From Dermatemys mawii (Eukaryota; Chordata; Testudines; Dermatemydidae), in contig ML677373.1 of assembly GCA_007922305.1 (NCBI GenBank), positions 17,118,242-17,182,241 on the forward strand: DNA of 64,000 bases, in the 5' to 3' direction. Of the stretch, positions 28,591-40,502 are shown piece by piece. Position 1 is the stretch's first letter. Every line of letters starts with the position of its first letter. A program made the position numbers and the translations under genes. The notes under the pieces are model-generated. The model was not told the DNA's origin. It was given only the letters and a program-made list of their open reading frames with translations, and did not search any database.

Positions 28591-31500
28591 AGATGAGCGC
28601 ATTAGAGCTCAATTCAGCAAGGGGAGTACGCATATGTATACGTATCTTGCTGAGTTGGTCTTTGTTCTCACTTTGCTTTCTGGTTGCTTGAACAATATCT
28701 CAATCTAATGGACTGCATGAACTGAATTAAAGAATTAACCCTCCAGCTATTGCATACAGACAAAAACTCATTCATCCAAAGCATTCATTGGGCTATTAAT
28801 CTGGGAAATGGTAGTAAACATTCATATAGCAGCCCGTACCGTAGCTGGGAGGATCCGGGGGAGCACTTCTTTCAGCGGCGTTTCGGCGGCCATACCCACC
28901 AGCTAGAAGTCGTGCCTTTTTTTTTTAGGTGGCACCTTCTTTTTTTTCATGGTTGCTCCCCCTGCTGGTGAAAGCTGGCTACGCCCCAGTATAGCACTTC
29001 AAAAACAAGACCAGAACACTTGCAATGTACAGGGACAACCATCTCATTATCACCGATGTGTCTTCAGGAACCCTGATTGATTTGAATGTATTAACACAGT
29101 TCTATGGCCTTGCCTACATTTTTTCCCCCCGTCTTACGAACAAAATTGATAGGTAGGCACCATAATATGTAGGATTGAATAAGGTTTTAAGATGCAATTA
29201 ATCAATTCTGCTTTAAGATCTCTGGAATAATCTTACTTACTTAGAAGCTGCCTTCAAAAATGACTACCATAATCATCCTACAGAACCAGCTCATTTAGGG
29301 TCCTTTTATAATTGCTTCCCCGTTCCTAAAATTTCCTCTTCCATAATGTTTCCCTGTAAGCCTTTGGTCACTTGCATTGTCATTGAAACAATCATACTAT
29401 TTTCATATATGCTTATCATCCCACGAATGGGGAGAACTGTAATGACACTGTCCCTAAATTCTCTTGCCCCATTTGGATCACCCTACACAACTGCACGCTC
29501 TTGCCCTGTTGTTCGGAGATACAAGGATGCCGGTTATTTGCTCCAAAGCTTCAGAGCCCTGGTACAGTTCAGTTACTTACCCATTTGTGGAGCCCTATCG
29601 AGGAATCTTTCCCCAACACACCCTTCATGAGGCTCTACCATGCAGAATAGTGAGGAAGGTCTAAACTTCCATCCTGCCCACACAAGCTCATTCCGCACAA
29701 GCCCTGTCTCTCTCCTGCCTGGTGTCTCTGCTGAGGCACTAAATAATGACCTACGGGACTTGAAACCTTCAGATTCCTTTTTGGGTGACCAACAGCCTGG
29801 CTGCTTTACCTTGTTAGAGTGCAGCCTGGTGGTGTCATGTCTTACAGTCTGAGGAACTGATAGCCCTCCCATCCTGCTTGGAGTCCTTTGGAAGGAAAGG
29901 TGATGGGCTCCTTTGCCATTTTAGAAGGGGGGATGTTGGGCCCTCTCACCCAAACCCAGCCTGTAGATGACCAGAAATCCCATTAAAACATATTCAAAGT
30001 GCTGTGGCACATCTGCTCCCAGTGTATGCCAGAAACAAGAGGAGGTTTTGCTCCTAAGAGTTTTGAAAACTCACGTGGAAGGAGGCTTATTTTATTTTAT
30101 CCAATCCGGTCTTTATGTTAGCTTCCCAGGTGACCAGTGGCTATTGTGATTGGTGCCAACCTCCTTGCTCATTTGCATGTTCATCTGGCAGTGTCTCCTG
30201 GCTACTGGTAGAGGTGCAGTGAAGTGATCATCCACTTGGTGGAGTTAGGAGACTTTAAAATACCATGGGAAAATATTGTTGTCATGAACAAAGTCAGGGG
30301 TCAGTTCAATCAATACAAATACTCAAACAGCACCTGAAGACACCATAGGCCAAATTCTCCCTTTGCTGACACCAAGACAGCCCTGCTAAGCTGGATGAGG
30401 ACAATTTGTGTCATGCTGGTGTAAATGAGAGAATAATGTAACCGTATGATTGTACTTTGGAAATGGTTTGATTTGAACTAGCACAGAGCTTTTTGCAATA
30501 TGTTCCTGAGAATAAGAATTGGGGCCTTTGTATTTATAGCTGTTGAGCCAATAACAGTCATGCAAGCTGAATAAGAGCAACAAGACTAGAGTACAGAGGT
30601 ACATATGACAGGAGAATATTCCTTGTGTTGTAATCCCAACATATCACTCTATATTGTGACCTATATTTAAGCACATTGTATCTTCAAATAGAGTGCGCCG
30701 TGATCACCCTTAAACACGTTCCCATTTCACCTTAGGTAAATTAGTGTGTGCAGTATTCCCTACAGTTACTGCTACAGGCAATATGGCACATGCGCAGGCA
30801 ATGCATAAGATATACTGCCCATACTGAGGTCATCCCAGTTAGCTATCCAGCAAAGACTTACTGCAAGCGCTTCACTTTAGGCACTGTGAGTAGAGCCGCC
30901 ACTGACTGAGCCTATATTTAACAGCACATTTTTGCTAGATTTTTCCCCCTGTTACCACTGCACAGCCAGTGGGAGACTGAGCTGGATTTTATTCTGTCTC
31001 AGATATCACCCAGAGAATTAACTACTTGCAGAATCTTTATTAGTGGTGCTGACACATGGGAAGAAAGAACCCAGAGTGATTTCAAAATCCGACAGAAAGT
31101 TTGCAGAACTGGCATTTAGAAAAGCATTTTTCTACTTGTAAACCAAGCAGATATGATGTGGTGTCTGCCAGAGACAATATACATGGTTTCCCACAGGGCC
31201 ATTTTCACAGCCTCTTTTCAGAGTAGGACTGGATTTTAATTATCTTTTGAATATCTTGCCTGAAGATTCAAATGCATTGTGCTCTGGGGTCTGATAGGAG
31301 TTTCTCTGCAAGCCTCTACTTCAGAAATACAAAACATACTGATTATGTTAAGCAAATCTAATACGTTACATTAATATATGTGTTTATGTTAATAATAAAT
31401 TAGTCTAAGTGTAAATGCAAGGCTGTGTGTTAAAATAATGCACTGTAGTGGAAGATATACCTGCATATGCATGTACGTGCCAATGTGAACATACTGCTAA

Positions 31501-32003
31501 CATGCAGTTCATGAAATAACCACAGCATTAAACTGCTTTAACTTTCAATACTCTTACTTTCGCTCTTTGTTGCTTTTTCTCTGCCCTTTCATCCCCTAAT
31601 ATTAACCCTGATATTCACCCAGAAAACTGTGAAGTTAATTTTTTGCACTGATTTTCACTTCTTTAACTATTTGTGATAAACGCTGATAAACACCCAGGAA
31701 ATTATAAACAAAATAAAAACAAAAAACTATAGTTACCAGGAGTATATGGCATTGAAACACAGTAAAGAAAATCATAAGACGTAAGGAATACAGACAGTTG
31801 ATTAAATCAATCTGGAATTTATAAGTTGTACATAGACCAGTTCCCCAAACTATCCCAGCAGCTCTGAAAGTCTCAGCCTCAGTGCTTTGCTATTTGCCTT
31901 CTCACTCTGAGTCAAGTGTTGTGATGACTTGTTAATTAACTTGTGAAATCATAACTTGTTAAATAATAACTACCTGTTCTGGGGGAGAAATAGCCCTTTG
32001 TAT

Positions 32004-32258
32004 CTCCCAGCGCTGTCGGATCTCAGCTCTAAATTCAGATGTCTGTAGTGACAGTCTCTTTACCGTACTGTGCAGCTCTCACCGGCACACCCGTTTGGCA
32101 GGTCAGTTCTCAGACTTCAGCACCAGCTCTTCAATTTACTGCCTTAGCTCCCAGTGCTTCTTTGTAAATGTATCTACAGTTAACGACAAATAAGAGACAA
32201 CATGATCCAGACATTGAGCAGGCAGATTTTGTACATGCTTCCCCATATTTGCCAGTCC
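32004..32258. repeat. Tandem segmental duplication, unit 1
   Basis: 255 bp that recurs at 32496-32775 with only scattered substitutions. Compared with unit 2 it lacks 25 bp, and the gap lies between two GCAGCTCTC direct repeats that unit 2 retains. Confidence 0.9.
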
Positions 32259-32495
32259 TAATAAGGTTTGGAGACTATAGAATATCAGCAAGAAATTAAG
32301 CCTACCACATTTGGACCATTGATATTAAAAGGGAACTCCCACTCGGTTCAGCCTTTCATGCTGTGTCTTCGTACTGCAGTTGCAAGGCAAGCGAGTAGAG
32401 CTCAGTGTCCCTACATCAGTGTGCCTGGGCTACTCCCAGCTTTCAGATCTCAGTGCTTACCTCCCAGCCTCTAGCTCCTGCCTCTCACATCTCAG

Positions 32496-32775
32496 CTCCC
32501 AGTGCTGTCAGATCTCAGCTCTAAACTCAGATGTCTGCAGCAACAGTCTCTTTACCGTACTGTGCAGCTCTCCGATAGCGGCCTTCTTGCAGCTCTCACC
32601 GGCACACCCGTTTGGCAAGTCAGTTCTCAGACTTCAGCACCAGCTCTTCAATTTACTGCCTTAGCTCCCAGTGCTTCTTTGTAAATGTATCTACAGTTAG
32701 CAACAAATAAGAGACAACATGATCCAGACATTGAGCAGGCAGATTTTGTACATGCTTCCCCATATTTGCCAATCC
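32496..32775. repeat. Tandem segmental duplication, unit 2
   Basis: 280-bp partner of 32004-32258, offset 492 bp. It keeps both GCAGCTCTC copies flanking the 25 bp missing from unit 1. It lies just upstream of a decayed CR1. Confidence 0.9.
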
Positions 32776-32879
32776 ATAACCACCCTGACTTGCAGCACCC
32801 AGCCCGGGGACACTGTTCCCTCATCACAGGACAGGGGGAACTCCCACTGATGTCAGTGGAAGTTACTTCTATTCTGCCA

Positions 32880-33470
32880 CTGGAGAAAGATCTTGGAGTC
32901 ATCATAGATAGTTCTCTGCAAATATCTGCTCAGTGTAAAATGGCAGTCAGAAAACCTAACAGAATGTTAGAAACCATTAAGAAAGGGATAGATAAGAAGA
33001 CAGAAAAATATCATAATGCCACTATATGAATCCATAGTATGCTCACACCTTGAATACTGCATGCATTTCTGGTCGCTCCATCTCAAAAAAAGATATATTA
33101 GAATTGGAAAAATCACAGAGATGGTCAACAAGAATGACCAGGAGTATGGAACAGCTTCCATATGAGGAGAGAGTAAAATGACTTGGACTGTTCATCTTAG
33201 AAAAGAGATGACTAAGAAGACGATAGATGTCTATAAAATCATGAATGGTGTGGAGAAAGTGAATAGATCTCGAAGTGTTATATACCCTTTTACATACACA
33301 AGAACATGGGATCACCCAGTGAAATTAATAGGCAGCAGGTTTAAAACAAACATAAAGGAAGTACTTCCTCACACAACACAGTCAACCTGTGAAACTCATT
33401 GCTGGGGGATGATGTGAAGGCCAAAAGTATAACAGTTCAAAAAAAGAATTAGAAAAATGAATGAAGTGGC
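32880..33470 (+). mobile_element. Decayed CR1 LINE fragment
   Basis: Broken frames read LGVIIDSSLQISAQCK and NRMLETIKKGIDKKTEK, then DVYKIMNGVEKVN and LIGSRFKTN. These parallel the CR1 at 27427-28424 but with frameshifts and stops, so this copy is older. Confidence 0.85.
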
Positions 33471-34015
33471 TATTATCCGAAATAGTTTGGAATACAACTC
33501 TATGCTCTGGGTTTGCCCAAACCTTTGACTGCCACATGCTGGGACCTGTGCTTTTGGCAAGAGTAAGAGTGACTGGCCAGATTCTGAGCCATCAAGTATC
33601 TGAGCCTAAATGAACTCAAAGTAAACGCTCCAAAGGCTGCCACCGAGGTTCACAGGGCTGAAGGCAGGGTTCAGAAAAAGGGACCCATTCTTTGTCCATT
33701 CCTTTGATCCACTCCTCAGGAAGCTCATGGGTATAGACCAGAGGGGTTATTTAAAACTGGCGGGGGTAGGGCAGGGAAAGTAGCAAAGGGCTTAAATTAA
33801 GAAAGGATAAATTTACACAATAACTGGAAGGCCTAACTTACAATGGCAGGTGAGTCATTAAATGACTTAGTCATGTCTGACTTGTATCACCATGTAAAGT
33901 TCCCTCTTACAAACCAACACCGCTGCGGGATGTTTTCTGAGTAGCACAAAGTAAGATGCAACTATTCATGTTATTGTTATCTGGATCAGATGGGTGTTTG
34001 TCTTCTCTTTATCTT

Positions 34016-34316
34016 AGGCAGGTCTACACTACCGCGGGGATGGATGCTGTGAGATCAGTCTTTTGGTGGTTGATTTATCGCATCTAGTCTAGACGTGATA
34101 AATCGATCCCTGAGCGCTCTCCCATCCTGTGGACTCCTGTACTCCAATGCCATGAAAGGTGCAGGTGGAGTTGATGGGGGAGCGTCAACAGTTGACTCAC
34201 TGCCGTGAAGATGCCATGGTAAGTCGATCTAAGTACGTTGACTTCAGCTATGCTATTCTCGTAGCTGAAGTTGTGTATCTTAGATTGATCCCTGCCCCCC
34301 CCATCTAGACTAGGGC
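34016..34316. mobile_element. Non-autonomous DNA transposon with internal palindrome
   Basis: Starts GCAGGTCTACACTACCGCGG and ends ATCTAGACTAGGGCC. An internal imperfect inverted repeat pairs CGATCTAAGTACGTTGACTT with AAGTTGTGTATCTTAGATTG (34225-34287). I recognise the type from turtle genomes; superfamily and duplication were not resolved. Confidence 0.65.
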
Positions 34317-34411
34317 CAAGTCACACATTTTCTTTTCATTCCCAGTCCTTCTCCATTTAATCTGATTCTTCTTTATTTTATATTCCACTGACATCTAATT
34401 CTGAGCTGTTA

Positions 34412-34610
34412 CATGATACTTTTCAGCTGTGAAGCTCAAAGCACTTTATAAAGGAGGACAAGTATCACCCCCATTTTACAGATGGGGAAACTGAGGCACA
34501 GAGGGATGGAGTGACTTGGCCAAGGTCACTCAGCGGGCCAGTGGCAGAGCTAGGAATAAAACCCAGGTTCCCTGAGCCTCAATTCCATGCTCAAACTACT
34601 AAAGCATGCT
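34412..34610 (+). repeat. L2/MIR-like fragment
   Basis: AAGCACTTTATAAAGGAGGA, CCCATTTTACAGATGGGGAA and ACTGAGGCACAGAGGGATGG, then GGCCAAGGTCACTCAG. Classic ancient vertebrate repeat 3' sequence. Confidence 0.75.
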
Positions 34611-35136
34611 GGCCTCTTTGCTGTTAGTTTCCTGATCAGGCTCTCACCCCTCCCCAGACTGTCTCCCTGTTCTTTCCTCAGCCCCAGGAAATATTGACCC
34701 TCTCTTCCCTCTCCCAATTTTCCCTCTAACCCCTTTGGCCCATTTTTCTTCATGCACTTTGTACTTGGTGAGTGGCCCCTGCCATTTTTCTTTCACAGAA
34801 CACCCGTGGGCTGCTGTTCCCTCCCCCAGTTTATTTCATTCCTCCCACATTTTTCTTTGCTTTTCTCTTTCTTCCTCCCCATTTTGCTGCTCCCTTTTCT
34901 CCCTCACCCCCTACCAATGGGAGTTCCCCTTTCTTCCTTTTCCAGATACAGGGTAACTGAGAGCTTTGCTTAGGCCTCCTGGCTCTGGCTCCCATTAGCA
35001 GCTGCAGCAGCATCTCTCTGCTGACCAGGTTGCAAAGTGCAGCCCTCTGCCTAGGGGCGCAAGCGGAACCAGAGACCCCTGGGGGTTGGGGTAGCTGGGT
35101 CTCCTGCTGGTACCTGTTTGCCTTTAGCTCTAAGGA

Positions 35137-35650
35137 ATGTCTTGCCTGACTCCTTCCCCCGTATTCACTACAACTCCCTGTCCTCTCCCCCTCCCGTTTC
35201 ACATTTCTTCTCCCCTCCCTCCCACATCCTCCTCTTCCTTCCTCCCCTTCACAGGTTCTCCCCACCATTTGCCCCTTCCCCTCTCACATCCCCTCTCTCC
35301 CCTCCCCTTCCTCTGGTTCTCCCCCCTACCCTCACATCCCCCCTCTCCCCTACTTAATCTGACCATCCTCCTCCTTCCCCTGGTTCTCCCCCTCCACCCT
35401 CACATCCCCTCCCTCCCCTTCCCCTGGTTCTCCCCCTCCACCCTCACATCCCCCTTTTCTCCCCCTCACATCCCCCTTCTCCCCTCCCTTTCCCCTGGTT
35501 CTCCCCCCTCACATCCCCCTTCTCCCCTCCCTTTCCCCTGGTTCTCCCCCCTCACATCCCCCTTCTCCTCTCCCCTTCCCTTGGTTCCCCCTGCATCCTC
35601 ACATTCCCCCTCGCCCCTCCCCTGGTTCTCTCTCCCCCCCCGCCCCTTCT
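35137..35650. repeat. Pyrimidine-rich minisatellite (43-bp unit) upstream of RAB11FIP4
   Basis: About 0.5 kb of strongly strand-biased C/T sequence. Between about 35450 and 35640 clear 43-bp units repeat (CCCCTGGTTCTC begins at 35492, 35535 and, with one change, 35578); upstream units are more diverged. The minus strand has many runs of three to six G and could form G-quadruplexes. It ends about 100 bp before the RAB11FIP4 start codon. The long open frames here are repeat artefacts. Confidence 0.9.
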
Positions 35651-35712
35651 ATGGTCCCTCCCCCCGCCCCGCTGGCTGATGTCACACGCCGGCTGGAGGC
35701 AGCCGGGCGATC

Positions 35713-35742
35713 ATGGCTGCTGCCGGCCGGCGCTGCTGCTAG
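35713..35742 (+). CDS. Upstream ORF in the presumed RAB11FIP4 5' leader
   Basis: ATG followed by nine-residue frame MAAAGRRCC and TAG, ending nine bases before the main ATG and in the same frame. If transcription begins upstream of 35713 it could limit initiation at the main start. Whether it is transcribed or conserved is unknown. Confidence 0.4.
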   Translation: MAAAGRRCC

Positions 35743-35751
35743 GGGCCCGGG

Positions 35752-35904
35752 ATGGAGCCCGGCGGGCGCGGGGACCAGGCCGACTGGATGCGGTTCCTGC
35801 GGAAGCTCAAGCAGGTCTTCGACGTGTGCGACGAGGACGCGGCCGGCTTCATCCGGGTGGAGCATTTCGTCGCCCTGGGGCTGCAGTTCGGCCAAGGGGA
35901 TGAG
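35752..35904 (+). CDS. RAB11FIP4: Rab11 family-interacting protein 4, first coding exon
   Basis: Rab11-FIP4 is a class II Rab11/Arf effector acting in recycling endosomes and cytokinesis. The exon encodes 51 residues: MEPGGRGDQADWMRFLRKL, then KQVFDVCDEDAAGFIRVEHF and VALGLQFGQGDE. The region from VFDVC to GQGDE matches human VFEVCGRDPDGFLRVERVAA / LGLRFGQGEE as I recall it and forms the first EF-hand-like unit. Donor GATGAG|GTGAGA, phase 0, falls at the equivalent place. ATG context GGGATGG is good. Later exons, with the coiled coil and Rab-binding domain, lie beyond the window. RAB11FIP3 is less similar here. Confidence 0.85.
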
Positions 35905-37222
35905 GTGAGAGGGGCCGGGGGCGCGCCCCGTCTCCCCCCGAGCGGGGCAATTGCCCCCGGGGCTCCGGTTCCTCCAGCGCCCTCCCTGGCTCCCTGCTCC
36001 TGCCTCCCCCGGTCACCCTGCAAGTCCCGCTCGCTTCCCCTCCCGCCTCCTGCCCTCGCTCCCTTTGCACCTGCAGGCTCCCCTCTCCCGCCCGGGGGCT
36101 CCAGCATCCCTGCCCCTGTGCAGCGACTTGCCCTTGGGCTGCCCCGGCTACCACCTCCTGTAACCAGCCTCTGATCGGGCCGTGGGCTCCCCTGAGGCGC
36201 TCAGGACCGCAGGGCCGGGCTGCTCTGGGTCCCATCACGTCTGAGGGGATTGCATGGAAATGCGCTCTCCTGCAGCCTGGAGGAGGGAGAGACACAGTCA
36301 GGGAGCCTGGGGCTCCTTCTCTGCTGATTTGACGCTAGCCCTCTCTGGCCATGCCACGGGGATGGTTATTTTTGCCCAGTTAGCCAGTTCTGCACCTGTT
36401 CTGGATTGTGTTTTCTAAATGCTCTTTCACTTGTCCATATGGAGAGTAACTTCACTGAAGTCAATATTTTGGAGGTCTGCCATTCAGGCCAACAGACCTG
36501 GCCCTGCAATGCCTTCCATGCCAATAAACAATGGGATGGGGCAATTCAGAATTCAACCCAATCTGATTTTTTTTTTCGGTCTGAATCAGACTTCAGGGAC
36601 AGGCTGATATTTCTTTAGTTTCTTTCCTGCCCTTCTCTTTTGTCCTGATGCCGATAGCCTCTTGACTCTCAGAAACACCTGGGTTGGACCTTGTTTGCAA
36701 AACTGGGCTTGCTATCAATGGCAGCATTGACTTTCTAAGCCAAAGGACACCTGCGCTAGTGAACAGATGTGACCGTTCTGGTGTTTGTGGTGATGGTGGT
36801 GTTTTTTGCCAGGCATGGCTCTGCCAAGCAAAGTTTTTTCTGGCATGGTTACATTCCCTGCTTAGCTGTGAACACTCTGAAAATGGGCTCCATAGATTAC
36901 ACAGACAAAACACCCCTTCGAAATGAGTGCCTTTATTGCAAACCCTGTTTCTCTGCCATGGGTCTGTCATAATTCCTTAGACAAGTACATCCTGTTTGGC
37001 CTTCTTGGTGTTTCCAGAACCCACTCTGTGTTCTTTAGGGCCTGTGGAGCCCTTTAGCAGCATCATATTAATCTACAGTGACACTCACAGAAAAGCTGTG
37101 AGAGTTAGAATTATGGACCAAGGTCAGTCTACCATTGACCCAAGTATAAATCTGGAGTCATTCCACTGACTTCAAAGGAGCCATTATTTTAGTGGAACCA
37201 TTTTCACTGCATTACAGTAGTG

Positions 37223-37343
37223 TAGGGTGACCAGATGTCCCAATTTTATAGATACAGTCCCGATTTTGGGGTCTTTTTCTTATATAGTCTTCTCTTCCCT
37301 CCCCCTGATCCCGATTTTTCACACTTGCTGTCTGGTCACCCTA
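37223..37343. mobile_element. hAT MITE, TAGGGTGACC family, copy 2
   Basis: 121 bp with TAGGGTGACCAGA and TCTGGTCACCCTA ends and a perfect 8-bp duplication CAGTAGTG on both sides (37215-37222, 37344-37351). Confidence 0.94.
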
Positions 37344-38195
37344 CAGTAGTGTAAATAAGATTACGATTTGACCCAGTATTTATTAGAATGATTGCATAAA
37401 TTTCAATTGAAACAGTTCCTCTTAAATTATTTAGTGAAGAGAGAAATCTCAAACAAGAGACTCCCCCTTCAGAATATTGTACCTCATCTTTGGGTCTCCA
37501 TGTAACAAAATGTTCTGGCACTTGAAAAAAGGAGGCAGCACGACAAAACAAAGCTGGTGTCAGGATGAAAAGTTCTGACCTTTCCAAATGTGATAAAATA
37601 AATTAATCTGCAGAGATTGTAAAGACAGAGAAGTTTACAGAAGAGTCCCAAGGAAATACATAATAAATTCATAGTTATTGTCAAATCAAGTTACTAGTTT
37701 TTGGATCAGCACTGGTAATGGTGCAAGACTTGTGAATTAAATTAAAGAAAGAGGATACAGAAGGCTCCATTTCTTGCATTTGGTCATAGACATGTTGTTG
37801 AATATTTCTATAATGAGAGATTAGAGTTATTATTCAGTAACTAGTAATATAAAGAGAAGAAAGGACTAACAGGAGTGAGCTTTATTGATCTCTGTTTTTA
37901 TTTGTCCCTTGAAAAGTTATACATTTCTATATAAATTTAAAAGCCTACATTGTTAAATCCATGTCACAAGAAGCATTGTATTGTGAGTGGTTTTTGTATT
38001 ATTGTATTTATTTCATTCCTAGATCAATAGCCTTTTCTTGCTGGCATTTAGGAAGGCTGGTGAAATTCTCTGGCCTTTGTTTTGCTGGAGATCAGTCTAG
38101 ATCATTAGGTTCCTTCTGACTTTAGAATGAATGGAAATCTATCAAGTTATTAGGCGAGGAGCAGGAAGAATAAACTGGATATAAAAGGCTGAATC

Positions 38196-38392
38196 CAGGC
38201 CCGCACAACTCGGAAAGCAGCGAGGGCCATATTACTGCAAAAAAACCAGTTGTGTGCCGAAAAGCCCCGCCCCCATCCACTTCCCCCCACCCCACCACTT
38301 GGCTTGCCCCACCCCTACTCACCTGCCGCGGGCCGCACAGTGAGCCCCTGCGGGCCGCATGTGGCCCCCGGGCCGCATGTTGTGCAGGCCTG
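38196..38392. mobile_element. GC-rich hAT MITE, CAGGCCTGCACAAC family
   Basis: 197 bp with ends CAGGCCCGCACAACTCGG and CATGTTGTGCAGGCCTG, and flanks GCTGAATC and GTTGAATC, an 8-bp duplication with one change. The interior is GC-rich with repeated GCGGGCCGCA. Non-coding. Confidence 0.88.
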
Positions 38393-38782
38393 GTTGAATC
38401 AGATGATGTCTTAAAATGTCTTTATTTTTTGTAGATGAATGTATTAGAAATATATAAGGGGGGACTGATGAACTGAAGTATTGTATTGGAAAATTATAAA
38501 TCATGAATGGTGTATTCTGAATTTTGGGAGGGGCCTAGATTACTGAATAGACAGAAAAATAAATAATATGCAAATAAGAGATTATAGTTTGCGGCATATG
38601 TCTAGCTAAACAGGGAGAATGGTAATGAGAAATGCCCTGTAATCATCACTGCATTCTTGTTAGTTGTAACTGACAATGTTTGAAAAATATACTTACAAAG
38701 ATGAGACAAAAGGAATTTACCTCTATATCTTTAGCAGTATGCATATTACAATTTGTCTTAATTTCTCTTTGTATATGTAGTC

Positions 38783-38844
38783 TGATCCGAAGCCTGTTGA
38801 AGTCATTGGAAAGGCTCTCATTGAATTCTTTGGGCTTTGGATCA
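38783..38844. repeat. Short imperfect palindromic repeat
   Basis: TGATCCGAAGCCTGTTGAAG faces CATTGAATTC...GGGCTTTGGATCA. Similar half-sites occur at 6614-6671 (CACTGGGCTTTGGATCAGAC). Confidence 0.6.
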
Positions 38845-40434
38845 AGCCCTCAGTAGTAGGTATGCTGCATAGTTGCTAGATTTGAATGGACCAAACCAGA
38901 ACTCCGTATCTGAACTCCTTTAATTATAGAGTGTTATGTGAATGTGGATTCATGTCCCCTGCCTCTACCGTTCTGGGACAGCTCCTAATCCAGAAGGGTT
39001 GGTGCTATTTTATAGATTTCGTTGCTGCAGCTAAAATATTACCATTTGGAGCCAAAATCACGTGAGACTCGCTTATGTGATTTCAGTGCTGTTGAATCTG
39101 CTGCCAAACCTGGGCCCCGATTTGGTCTCAACCCCAGCCTAAACCTGATCATAATACTGCCTTCTCGGATTCGTCTCTAATTCTTGCTGGATATCACCAA
39201 ATAAAATGGAAGGGGCTGCGAGTGTACAAGAAGGAGGAAATTAAGGAGGGCGGAGTGTGTCGTGTTACGTTTTGAAGCCATTCCAAATTCACAGGATCCT
39301 TATTTTATAGTCAGCACCAAGCTTTTCCAGTACCCATGTTAAGTAATCATGGTTCTTTGACATGATGCTTCAAGAGGATGTATTTCAGATGCAGTGATGG
39401 TGTCATGGTCATCAGAGGAGCAGACTGAGTGCTATAAGAATGATGACCTCCTCCACTCCCAATCAGGTTATTGATTTCCCAGTTGAGTTCAGTCAAATAG
39501 GTGTGTATGAGGCAGTGCAGGGAACAGCAGCAGGGAAATATGGAATATGCATGACAGGAAACAATATGAAGGGTGTGTAGAGTGATGTGGGGCGGGGTGG
39601 GGAGGATTTAGTGGAACCTGCAAGACACGTGGAGGGAGGATGAAGTTTGTGGACACAGAAATATGGAGAAGGGAGGATAAGAAAGGGGAAAGGGAAGGAG
39701 GACAGTGATGTCCAAAATCAGAAAAGGCATTAGGACCTTGACTGAGAAAAGTGATGATGTACAAACTGCATTGTGCTAATTAGCAGGGGCTGAGTCAGGT
39801 CTGCTCATTTCACTGACAAAGACAAGATTCTGCCCTGTACAGACAGGTTAGCTAGGAGACAGCAAGCTGGACTCTATTCTGTTCCCTGCATCATCGACAC
39901 ACATGCCTGCTCCTTTCTGACTGCAGGATCTTCGTTGCTGGCAGCCACATAAGAGGCAGGGAAAGCCCAGCTGGCTTTCAGAGCCCAGGGGCAGAGTTTG
40001 CAGCATGGGCAGTTTGAAAAATCATCTCTGGACTTGTCAGCTGAGCCAATTTGGTATGCAAACCACTGGGAGAGATTTGCTGTGTAACCGCAGACAGAGG
40101 CAATGATCCTAGTGCAGACGTACTGTAAATACCTTCTCATGGGTGGATAATGACTTTGCCATTCTGTTTAAAAACGTGTCATTCAAAATGAACTCTGTTT
40201 ACTATGTATCACCTCAAGAGACAGAAATAATCAGTTCCTCCAAATCAATTCCCCCAGCCATCCCAAACTCGCCTGCATAGGAGCTTGATACCGATCGTGC
40301 AGGAAATCTGCAATGTGTCAGATTAAATTAAACCTAAGAGATGCTGCCAGAGAGCTTCCTTGTTCTCTTTAACATAGTCTAACACATGATAATTCATTAT
40401 TTAAATGTACTTTGGTTTTTATTCTACGTTTTCT

Positions 40435-40502
40435 GGGCTCAATCCAGCCCCCATTACAATCAATGGGAATCTTTCTATTGGCTTTAGCAGAAGATTGATT
40501 GG
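40435..40502. repeat. Short imperfect palindromic repeat
   Basis: CAATCCAGCCCCCATTACAA and CTATTGGCTTTAGCAG...GATTGATTGG form imperfect arms around CAATGGGAATCTTTC. Related to 38783-38844. Confidence 0.45.

Larger units (their letters stand above)
24684..35136. other. Intergenic region between SCPEP1 and RAB11FIP4
   Basis: No exon seen on either strand. It holds MITEs (25072-25161, 25644-25896, 34016-34316), CR1 sequence (27427-28424, 32880-33470), a dispersed fragment at 28493-28590, a 255/280-bp duplication (32004, 32496) and an L2/MIR-like fragment (34412-34610). Stretches 28600-32000 and 33480-34010 look unique to me. Confidence 0.65.
35640..36240. promoter_or_regulatory. CpG island at the RAB11FIP4 promoter
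   Basis: Dense in G+C and CpG, covering the presumed 5' UTR, exon 1 and the start of intron 1. It marks the likely promoter. Confidence 0.8.

Noticed and set aside
34735..35679. Several long Pro/Ser- or Gly/Arg-rich open frames on both strands
   Set aside because: They arise from the low-complexity pyrimidine minisatellite, where stop codons are rare; no conserved domain is visible.
35599..36295. Long frames antisense to and out of frame with RAB11FIP4 exon 1
   Set aside because: CpG-island composition depletes stop codons; none has a recognisable domain or splice pattern.
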